A DNA stretch of 10,708 nt from Nitrospira sp. UBA6909 (GTDB lineage Bacteria; Nitrospirota; Nitrospiria; Nitrospirales; Nitrospiraceae). Below, in pieces: positions 1-6,047 of this stretch. The stretch lies in contig DKBD01000203.1 in assembly GCA_002451055.1 (NCBI GenBank), positions 12,296 to 23,003 on the forward strand, written 5' to 3'. Below the pieces are notes generated by a model. It ran no database searches, was not told where the DNA came from, and saw only the letters and a program-made list of their open reading frames with translations. How positions within the stretch are numbered: position 1 is the stretch's first letter; each line of letters begins with the position of its first letter. A program made the translations under genes and the position numbers.

Positions 1-788
1 ATCTGTTTGTCTTCGACCGTCTTCAGCACGTCACTGACCTGCTTCAGCACTTTGAGGCCATCCGGCTTGAGTTGGACCTGCCCGGAATCGAAGAGCACCC
101 GATCGACCAAATTGATGGTAAGTTTGTCGCGGACTTGCTGAACCGTGATATTGCCCTTCGAAATTTCGTCTTGGAGGGACTTGGACAGTTCTTCCTGCGT
201 TCTCGTGAGTCGTGTGATTTCCGCTTGCTTGGCGAGACGGTCCTTCTCCAGGCGGACTTTTTCCGCCGCTTCCGCTTCAGCGCGCTGACGAGCCTTGTCG
301 AGATTAGCAGCCAGTTGGGTTTGCTCTTGGAGCAGCTGCTCACGTTCTTGTGCGTTATGCGCGGCATCGGCTTCCATCGCTGCAGCCCGCTGCTTGAGTC
401 TGTTGATTTCTTCCTGCGCGGATGCACTACCCTCGGCATGCTTCTGTTCGAGATCCGCGATCTGACCGCGCAGGTTGACGAGATCGTTGTTCAACTGACT
501 GTTTTCATTTTCCAAGCCGTCGAGGCGGCTCTGTAACTCGTTTGAGCGAGCGGTGAGGGTGTCACGTTCTTGGGCTAATGAGGCCGCTTCTTCCTCGGCG
601 GCTTTTCGGAGCGATGTTTCCTGGTCGAGGTTTGACTGCAAGCTGGTCAGCTGTTGTTTCGCCTCCTCAAGCTCGGTCAGGGTTTGCGTGTGAGTTTTCG
701 TGCTCACACAACCGACGGAGGCGAACGCCCACAGCGCGAGAACTGCGGGAATGGTAAGTATGGGGCTGAAGCGGATGGAAGGCTGCAT
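1..788 (-). CDS. OmpA/MotB-type lipoprotein with long coiled coil, C-terminus cut by window edge
   Basis: The reverse strand reads open from an ATG at 788-786 to the window edge (262 codons, no stop). A strong AAGGAGG Shine-Dalgarno lies just upstream. Residues 1-26 form a signal peptide ending ASVGC, so Cys27 is a candidate lipidation site, although the lipobox is imperfect (Ser at -3). Residues about 36-215 are a Glu/Gln/Lys/Ala-rich heptad-like coiled coil. From about residue 222 the text RDKLTINLVDRVLFDSG is the typical first strand of an OmpA C-terminal domain, the fold that binds peptidoglycan; the rest is missing. Inferred role: an outer-membrane lipoprotein tethered to the cell wall, with the coiled coil spanning the periplasm. 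It is transcribed divergently from the operon starting at 1028. The family call is firm; the exact cellular role is not known. Confidence 0.85.
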   Translation of the reverse strand, partial: MQPSIRFSPILTIPAVLALWAFASVGCVSTKTHTQTLTELEEAKQQLTSLQSNLDQETSLRKAAEEEAASLAQERDTLTARSNELQSRLDGLENENSQLNNDLVNLRGQIADLEQKHAEGSASAQEEINRLKQRAAAMEADAAHNAQEREQLLQEQTQLAANLDKARQRAEAEAAEKVRLEKDRLAKQAEITRLTRTQEELSKSLQDEISKGNITVQQVRDKLTINLVDRVLFDSGQVQLKPDGLKVLKQVSDVLKTVEDKQ

Positions 789-838
789 GATGGTCTCCTC
801 CTTGCGTGGGCTCACTGCGCCGAACGATTGCTCCCAGA

Positions 839-867
839 AATATGGAACACGAGCGAAGAAAAAGCAA
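839..867 (-). promoter_or_regulatory. Candidate sigma70-type promoter for the OmpA-type lipoprotein
   Basis: Read on the minus strand: TTGCTT at 867-862, a 17-base spacer, then CATATT at 844-839. Each box matches four of six consensus positions. It would give a leader of roughly 45 bases ending at the strong Shine-Dalgarno before the ATG at 788. Pattern match only. Confidence 0.35.
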
Positions 868-993
868 ACTCGACGTCCACCTCCCTCTGTCTATTGCTTT
901 GGAATAATAGGAGCGTTCTCGGATGGCGTGGGACGAGACCGGATCTGATGATGCGAACGGATAAGGGTAGCCGGTCAAATGGACCGCTTTCGC

Positions 994-1021
994 TTGTCAC
1001 ACGTCCGTTTTGGACTAGAAT
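994..1021 (+). promoter_or_regulatory. Near-consensus sigma70-type promoter of the four-gene operon
   Basis: TTGTCA at 994-999 (one mismatch from TTGACA), a 16-base spacer, and TAGAAT at 1016-1021 (one mismatch from TATAAT). The expected transcription start, about seven bases after the -10 box, falls on or next to the GTG start codon at 1028. No Shine-Dalgarno sequence lies before that codon, so the mRNA may be leaderless. Confidence 0.55.
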
Positions 1022-1027
1022 TGAATC

Positions 1028-1510
1028 GTGAAATTGGACGCACCGACACATCGAGATCCCCGTTTCGTCTATCTGCCGATTTTGATGGTGCTCTTCCTGC
1101 TCTTCTGCTTTCGTGTCACAGCCCAGTTGATCCAGGCGTGGTCCCCTGTGGAGTTTCTTCCACCATTTGATTCCTGGGAGAGTGGAGCCGTGCCGTATTG
1201 GCTGCTGTGTGTATCGCAAGCCGTCATTATCCTCGTCTGCGCCAGAGTGATGTGGCGGTTGTACGTTGGAGTGACCACTCCTTCTGCGAGAACAGGCAGA
1301 GTTCTCCTTGTCGTAGGAGGGATCTATTTCGGGCTGATGTGTGTGCGGCTCATCATGGGCCTGACCGTTGCGCCGGACCACTTCTGGTTTGGCGCGAGAT
1401 TGCCCACGATGTTTCACTTGGTGCTTGCCTGCTTCATGTTGGTGTATGGCAGATTTCATGCTGCAAGCAGGCGCGGAGCGCTGGTCTCGGAATCAGGAGG
1501 CGTTCCATGA
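1028..1510 (+). CDS. Small four-helix integral membrane protein, function unknown
   Basis: A 160-residue protein starting at GTG. Hydrophobic segments lie at about residues 13-32, 57-75, 91-110 and 125-141, giving four predicted membrane helices and a short charged tail. I do not recognise a named family. The loop PDHFWFGARLP (residues 116-126) between helices 3 and 4 is the most distinctive part and contains a histidine and aromatics that could face the membrane surface. The start is chosen because the next Met (residue 20) is already inside the first helix; no Shine-Dalgarno is visible. Its stop overlaps the start of the hydroxylase gene by ATGA at 1507-1510, so the two are probably translationally coupled. 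It may be an accessory subunit of the hydroxylase, by position only. Confidence 0.75.
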   Translation: MKLDAPTHRDPRFVYLPILMVLFLLFCFRVTAQLIQAWSPVEFLPPFDSWESGAVPYWLLCVSQAVIILVCARVMWRLYVGVTTPSARTGRVLLVVGGIYFGLMCVRLIMGLTVAPDHFWFGARLPTMFHLVLACFMLVYGRFHAASRRGALVSESGGVP

Positions 1511-2382
1511 GACGGATCGTCCGGTACGCAGCCTATCCTGCCGTGTTGATTGGCAGCATGTGGGGGAACCTGCTCCTGATGGAGACGGGAGCGGGATTTC
1601 TCTGGTCCACATATCTCCCGGTCACCATTGGAACGCTCCTTGTGATCTGGCTTGAGAGCACGATGCCCTATCGTACCGAGTGGAGGCCGTCGAACAAGGA
1701 AGTGGCGAGCGACTCCATGTTCCTCGTCTTAGTGCATGTCGCTTGGCCGAAGTTGCTTGCGATCGGAGCGGCCTCCCTCCTGTTCGATGTATGGAACGGT
1801 CGTGGTTGGCCTAGTTTTGCATGGTGGCCACGGGAGTGGCCGGTGGTGCCCCAGACCTTCGTGATGGTGCTGATGGTCGATAGCACCAGGTATTGGCTCC
1901 ACCGGATCAGTCATGAATGGGGGCCGCTCTGGCGGTTCCATGCCGTCCACCATTCGCCGCACCGACTCTACACATTGAATGTCGGGCGGTTTCACCCGGT
2001 CGACAAGGGGCTGCAGTTTCTGCTGGACTCGCTGCCGTTCATCATCATGGGCGTTCCTGAAGCCGTGCTGAGCCTCTACTTCGTCTGGTATGCGGTCAAC
2101 GGCTTCTTCCAGCATTCCAACGTCGATGTCAAACTCGGCTGGCTCAACTATCTGGTGAGCGGACCAGAACTGCACCGCTGGCACCACTCGATGTGGCCGC
2201 AGGAGTCCAATACCAATTACGGCAACCATTTTATTGTTTGGGATTGGTTGTTTGGGACTCGATATCTTCCTTCGGATCGGGAAGTTGGCGCCCTCGGTTT
2301 GGTGAACCGCCGATATCCCAATGGGTTTCTTGCGCAGATGTCGGCTCCTCTTGTTGCCGGTTTGGACAAACAGTCCGCATGA
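1507..2382 (+). CDS. Sterol desaturase / fatty acid hydroxylase superfamily membrane enzyme
   Basis: A 291-residue integral membrane protein. The ATG at 1507 follows AGGAGG with a six-base gap and overlaps the preceding stop; the frame stays open upstream, but that part overlaps the previous gene and is not coding. The histidine clusters of the superfamily are intact: H132-RIS-H136 (HxxxH), H145-AV-HH149 (HxxHH) and H223-RW-HH227 (HxxHH), with further histidines at 163, 203 and 241. In characterised members these bind two irons that use O2 to hydroxylate or desaturate a lipid. Hydrophobic helices precede the first cluster (about 8-50 and 70-93) and lie between the second and third (about 168-200). 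Substrate cannot be told from sequence; members act on sterols, fatty acids, sphingolipids, carotenoids and alkylglycerols. Its stop overlaps the GH3 gene start, suggesting a shared pathway. Confidence 0.9.
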   Translation: MRRIVRYAAYPAVLIGSMWGNLLLMETGAGFLWSTYLPVTIGTLLVIWLESTMPYRTEWRPSNKEVASDSMFLVLVHVAWPKLLAIGAASLLFDVWNGRGWPSFAWWPREWPVVPQTFVMVLMVDSTRYWLHRISHEWGPLWRFHAVHHSPHRLYTLNVGRFHPVDKGLQFLLDSLPFIIMGVPEAVLSLYFVWYAVNGFFQHSNVDVKLGWLNYLVSGPELHRWHHSMWPQESNTNYGNHFIVWDWLFGTRYLPSDREVGALGLVNRRYPNGFLAQMSAPLVAGLDKQSA

Positions 2383-4025
2383 GTCTCACTATGTCCGATT
2401 CGTTGCAAGCGGCGTCTCTTCGTGAAGTCATGAGGACGATCGAGCGCCGAGATTGGAATCCCTTCATGCGCCACACCAACGACCCTATGGAGGTGCAGGA
2501 GACATTGCTTCGGCGTATCCTCGGCCGGAACGCGATGACGACGTTCGGAAGAAAGCATCGGTTCGGGAAGATCCGTTCCTTTGCCGAGTATCGGCAGGCT
2601 CTTCCCATTCTTGGTTATGAGGAGCTGCGCCCTTATATCGAGGCTCAAGACCGGACCCGACAGCCCTGCCTCACTGCGGACCAGCCAAGCCTCTTTGCAC
2701 AAACCAGTGGAACCACCGGCAAACCGAAATATATTCCGATACTCAGAGATACTCGTCATCGAATCCGGCGATATCAGCGGTTGTTTGCCTTTTCACAGTA
2801 TCAGGGGGTACCCGGCATTTTTGCGGGACGTATCCTCGTGCTTTCCGGTCAGAGTATCGAGGGGCGATTACCTACGGGCATGGGGTACGGGTCGATGTCG
2901 GGTCTGCTCTTTGAGGCGCTGCCGTTTCCCATTCAAAAGAAAGACGTGCTCTCATCTTACGTTCGAGAGTTGACGGACGTGCGCGCGAAGTATTGGCACA
3001 TCGCCGCTTGTGCGTTGGCGGAGCCGGCATTGTCCGTGATGGCGTCTCCCAATCCCTCGACGCTTCTCAAGTTGATGGAGCTGATTCGGGAGCAATATTC
3101 GGATTTGGTCGAGGCCCTGGCTTTACGACGTGGAGGTGTGAATGGCATCCCAAGGACGACCGACCGCCGTCTAGCACAGCTGAAGGAGTACCGGAATTAT
3201 GAAGAGCAACTGACTTTTGCAAACCTGTGGCCGGACTTGAGAGCGGTGATTACGTGGACGGGAGGTAACTGCGGAGTCTTGCTTCCCCGGCTCAAGCCGT
3301 TGCTGCCGGAAACCACGGCGCTGATTGAAATGGGGTATCTGTCGAGCGAGTGTTTGGGGAGTCTCAATGCGGACGTCGTGAATAACCGATGCGTTCCGAC
3401 CTTTCAGGACAATCTGTTTGAGTTTGTGCCGTTGTCGGAGTGGGATACCGCCGATCCGAAGACGTTGACGTTGCAGCAAGTGGAGGTCGGGGGAAAGTAT
3501 CAGGTGGTGGTGACGACCGTGGCCGGTCTGTACCGATATGCGATGAACGACATCGTGGAAGTCACCGGCCTCCTCAACGGCACGCCGACGATCCGATTCG
3601 TTCAAAAGGGTAAGGGCGTGACCAACATCACCGGCGAGAAGCTCTATGAACACCATGTGACTGCCGGCGTTGACATGGTCTGTGCGCGTCTGGGATTGCC
3701 GTGCGACTTCTACATCATGCTGGCCGAGGTGGAGGCGCAACAGTATATCCTCTATATGGAGTCAGCGGTGCAGGCTTCGGATCTGGAAGCTGGGATAGAA
3801 CGGGCGATCGCTGAGCTCAATGTGGAGTTCAAAACAAAACGGGAGAGCGGCAGGCTCAAACCTCTGGTCATCAGATATCTCTGCCCTCGAACAGGAGAGG
3901 CGTATCGAGACCATTGTCTCAACATGGGGCAGCGTGAATCCCAGTTCAAGCTCGTGAAGCTCCAATACAGCCATGACTGTTGCTTTGACTTCTCCCCGTA
4001 TCTGCGGAAAGGCCTGCCACAATGA
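2379..4025 (+). CDS. GH3 family acyl-adenylating amide synthetase
   Basis: A 548-residue protein of the GH3 (plant auxin-responsive) family, a branch of the adenylate-forming enzymes. The nucleotide motif is QTSGTTGKPK (108-117). MGYLSSECLG (318-327) matches the GH3 YxSSEC motif, and GLYRYAMND (383-391) matches the GLYRYxxGD motif with Asn in place of Gly. FVQKGKGVTNITGEKLYE (407-424) is the hinge, and SQFK (521-524) is the C-terminal lysine motif. Plant GH3 enzymes activate a carboxylic acid with ATP and transfer it to an amino acid; bacterial members are mostly uncharacterised. Length suits the family and no signal peptide is seen, so it is likely cytoplasmic. The ATG at 2379 overlaps the hydroxylase stop; a second ATG at 2391 is possible, and neither has a clear Shine-Dalgarno. 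The frame is open further upstream, but that part overlaps the hydroxylase. Confidence 0.9.
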   Translation: MSLTMSDSLQAASLREVMRTIERRDWNPFMRHTNDPMEVQETLLRRILGRNAMTTFGRKHRFGKIRSFAEYRQALPILGYEELRPYIEAQDRTRQPCLTADQPSLFAQTSGTTGKPKYIPILRDTRHRIRRYQRLFAFSQYQGVPGIFAGRILVLSGQSIEGRLPTGMGYGSMSGLLFEALPFPIQKKDVLSSYVRELTDVRAKYWHIAACALAEPALSVMASPNPSTLLKLMELIREQYSDLVEALALRRGGVNGIPRTTDRRLAQLKEYRNYEEQLTFANLWPDLRAVITWTGGNCGVLLPRLKPLLPETTALIEMGYLSSECLGSLNADVVNNRCVPTFQDNLFEFVPLSEWDTADPKTLTLQQVEVGGKYQVVVTTVAGLYRYAMNDIVEVTGLLNGTPTIRFVQKGKGVTNITGEKLYEHHVTAGVDMVCARLGLPCDFYIMLAEVEAQQYILYMESAVQASDLEAGIERAIAELNVEFKTKRESGRLKPLVIRYLCPRTGEAYRDHCLNMGQRESQFKLVKLQYSHDCCFDFSPYLRKGLPQ

Positions 4026-5119
4026 TCAAGGCGCTCTCCGTGCAATCGCTCAAGATTCCATTCAAACAGGCCTTTATGCATGCCTCAGCGGTTCGTGCCG
4101 AAACCGAAAGCGTGTTGGTGACTGTTGTCAATGATGCAGGTTTGACGGGAGTGGGGGAGGGATGCCCTCGGCATTACGTCACAGGAGAGACGGTCGACTC
4201 GATTCGTTGTTTTGTTGAGGAGTATCGTGAGCAATGGATCAGTTTTGCTATGGTCGATGATCTGCGATGCTGGGCGGCCCTACAGGCCGCTACCATCGAT
4301 CGGAATCCGGCTGCCTGGTGCGCCGTTGAGACGGCTTTCCTTGATCTGCTGGGAAAAGAGTCCGGTCTTCCGATCGAAAGCGTGCTGGGACTGCCGACTC
4401 TCGGCGGCCGCTTTCAATATTCAGCCGTGTTGGGAACCGACAGTCTCTCGTCATTCGAGAAGCAGCTAGGGCAATATCTTGCTGCGGGATTTACCGATTT
4501 CAAGGTGAAGGTGACGGGCCGGTTGGAGAGCGACGTCGACAAGCTGGTGCGACTGGCTTCATGTGATGTTCCGAATCTGCGCGTGCGGCTTGATGCCAAC
4601 AATCTGTGGAGCGATGCCGTAGAGGCGTTGACGTATTTGAGGCAGCTTCCTGGCCGTATTAGGGCAATCGAGGAGCCGCTCAAAGTCGGGGATTATGAGG
4701 GCTGCAGGCGAGTAGCTCGTGAGATGAAAGTCCCGATCATTCTGGACGAGAGTTTCCTGAGGCTGGAGCAGTTCCCAGCTATTCAGGATGAGCCATCAAC
4801 GTGGATCATCAACATTCGTGTATCGAAAATGGGCGGCCTGTTGCGGTCTCTCGCGGTTGCGGTAAGGGCCAAGGAGTTTGGCATACCGATGATCATCGGT
4901 GCCCAAGTGGGGGAAACCAGCATTCTGGCGCGCGCGGCCCTGACGGTGGCGAATAGCTATAGAGACATTCTGGTCGCTCAGGAAGGGGCATTTGGGACGT
5001 TACTGCTGGAACGGGATATCTGCGAACCATCGCTGATGTTCGGGGCTGCCGGTCGACTTGATCCGAGCGCGGTGAGCGGACGAGCCGGTCTGGGAGTGAC
5101 TCTCGCCGGAGGGCATTAG
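4022..5119 (+). CDS. Enolase-superfamily (muconate lactonizing enzyme-like) racemase/epimerase
   Basis: A 365-residue protein with an N-terminal capping domain (about 1-125) and a TIM-barrel. Catalytic features are present: K161-V-K163 (KxK; the second Lys is the usual base), metal ligands D191 (LDANN), E217 (IEEP) and D242 (LDES), and K269 (VSKMGG) as the opposite base. Such enzymes abstract the alpha proton of a carboxylate; relatives include L-Ala-D/L-Glu epimerase, N-succinylamino acid racemase and o-succinylbenzoate synthase. The dipeptide-epimerase DxD motif near the last barrel strand is absent; the equivalent stretch is EGAFGTLLL (321-329). The strand-7 region reads GAQVGETSI (293-301), also unlike dipeptide epimerases. 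Automatic labels of 'dipeptide epimerase' would therefore be doubtful. It is the last operon gene and overlaps the GH3 stop by ATGA. An amino-acyl amide is an attractive but unproven substrate. Confidence 0.85.
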   Translation: MIKALSVQSLKIPFKQAFMHASAVRAETESVLVTVVNDAGLTGVGEGCPRHYVTGETVDSIRCFVEEYREQWISFAMVDDLRCWAALQAATIDRNPAAWCAVETAFLDLLGKESGLPIESVLGLPTLGGRFQYSAVLGTDSLSSFEKQLGQYLAAGFTDFKVKVTGRLESDVDKLVRLASCDVPNLRVRLDANNLWSDAVEALTYLRQLPGRIRAIEEPLKVGDYEGCRRVAREMKVPIILDESFLRLEQFPAIQDEPSTWIINIRVSKMGGLLRSLAVAVRAKEFGIPMIIGAQVGETSILARAALTVANSYRDILVAQEGAFGTLLLERDICEPSLMFGAAGRLDPSAVSGRAGLGVTLAGGH

Positions 5120-5478
5120 GTATTGGCGCCGGGATCTGTTGCGGCATCCCCACGGTAGAATCGGATTTGGACTGGTTCTGTTGTCGCCAGGAGGCCGGAA
5201 TGAATGTGCCGTTCGATGAAGGCGAGAAAGGATTCGATCTTCTCTGACTGGTCGACGAGCTCAATGATGATCGGCAAGTCTTCGGACAGGCGCTCTATCT
5301 TGAATGTATGAATGACGCGGCTGTTCGCCCCGAATCCCATCAAGCCCCGTAAGACCGTGGCTCCCGCCAAGCCCTTCGCCTTGGCCTCTGTAATGATCCA
5401 TTCATAAAGCGGGTGTTTGTCGTAACGATCACCCTCGCCGACAAAGATTCTGAGCAGCATGCCGTCCGTGGGAAGCAT
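5116..5478 (-). CDS. DUF190 PII-like protein
   Basis: A 120-residue protein that carries the DUF190 hallmarks nearly end to end: MLLRIFVGEGDRY (7-19), PLYEWI (23-28), GLAGATVLRGLMGFG (36-50) and LSEDLPIIIELVD (64-76). DUF190 proteins fold like the trimeric PII signalling proteins and are often encoded beside crcB; their ligand is generally unknown. The start at 5478 is supported by TGGAGGT at 5490-5484, five bases away, which overlaps the end of crcB. A later Met (residue 7) is a possible alternative. It lies three bases after the crcB stop and is surely cotranscribed with it. Its TAA overlaps the opposing operon's last TAG. A regulatory role in fluoride export is inferred from position. Confidence 0.9.
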   Translation of the reverse strand: MLPTDGMLLRIFVGEGDRYDKHPLYEWIITEAKAKGLAGATVLRGLMGFGANSRVIHTFKIERLSEDLPIIIELVDQSEKIESFLAFIERHIHSGLLATTEPVQIRFYRGDAATDPGANT

Positions 5479-5481
5479 GGG

Positions 5482-5865
5482 TTACCTCCAGATTTGGTAG
5501 GCGAGGATGTAGCCGAGCCACACCGCACCGAGGCCGAGCAAGATTTGCGTGCTCACGTTCATCATAGCCAATGCCCCTTCACCATCGCGCAGGAGATTCA
5601 TGGTTTCATTGCCAAAGGCGGAGAAGGTGGTAAAGCCGCCGAGGATGCCGACGATGAGAAACGCCCTCGTGTCAGGTGAGAAGAGGCTGCGGGTTTCCGC
5701 AAGCTCGGAGAGAAACCCGATGAGGAAACAGCCGATCACGTTGACGGCCAGCGTACCGTATGGAAATGTAATGCTGTGACTGGCGGCTTGAACCGATCCG
5801 CTGACGAGATATCGGAGTATTGAACCGATAAACCCGCCTGTGCCGATCAGCAAGAGTTTGATCAT
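5482..5865 (-). CDS. crcB: Fluoride ion channel/exporter CrcB (Fluc)
   Basis: A 127-residue protein with four hydrophobic helices and the typical Fluc motifs: GGFIGSILRY (10-19 plus Tyr), PYGTLAVNVIGCFLIGF (35-51) with the conserved pore Asn at 42, and GGFTTFSAF (76-84) containing the phenylalanines that line the fluoride path and the backbone turn that binds the central sodium. The family works as an antiparallel dimer in the inner membrane and lets toxic fluoride leave the cell. Length is normal for single-gene Fluc. No clear Shine-Dalgarno precedes the ATG at 5865, and I could not recognise a fluoride (crcB-motif) riboswitch in the 180 bases upstream. It forms a two-gene operon with the DUF190 gene. 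Confidence 0.95.
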   Translation of the reverse strand: MIKLLLIGTGGFIGSILRYLVSGSVQAASHSITFPYGTLAVNVIGCFLIGFLSELAETRSLFSPDTRAFLIVGILGGFTTFSAFGNETMNLLRDGEGALAMMNVSTQILLGLGAVWLGYILAYQIWR

Positions 5866-6047
5866 TGGATTGAAATTGAATCAGTGAAGATCTGCTCGTT
5901 CATCGATGTGTATCTGGGGGAAACGAATGGGTGTCCTATGGTACTCCAACGAGGGGCTGCAAGGAAGTACCTACCTCCTGTCTGGAAGGGCCTGTGATGC
6001 TCGCGTATACTTTCGCGACGATCTGCATCCGATCGCTGGGAGCAACA

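Noticed and set aside
72..536. Plus-strand 154-codon open frame
   Set aside because: It lies opposite the coiled-coil OmpA-type lipoprotein, whose minus-strand reading has a Shine-Dalgarno, signal peptide and family motif; the plus-strand product is a shadow.
812..1459. Minus-strand 215-codon open frame
   Set aside because: The product is rich in His, Gln and Arg with no domain, spans an intergenic region and lies opposite the better-supported membrane protein gene.
1198..1506. N-terminal extension of the hydroxylase
   Set aside because: The frame is open but overlaps the upstream gene; AGGAGG and ATGA coupling place the start at 1507, and the extension does not look like the family.
2193..2378. 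N-terminal extension of the GH3 protein
   Set aside because: It overlaps the third histidine motif and C-terminus of the hydroxylase in another frame; GH3 similarity begins only after 2379.
3171..3740. Minus-strand 189-codon frame inside the GH3 gene
   Set aside because: Shadow of the GH3 coding sequence; it has a His/Arg/Gln-rich composition and no motif.
5866..6000. Fluoride riboswitch upstream of crcB
   Set aside because: I looked for the conserved GGNGATGG and CTGATG-type elements on the minus strand and could not find them in the right order.
5931..6047. Longer start for the COG3014-like lipoprotein
   Set aside because: It would put an atypical long tail before the signal peptide; the start at 6048 gives a normal lipoprotein signal. 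The 5997 start, with GGAAGG upstream, remains possible.
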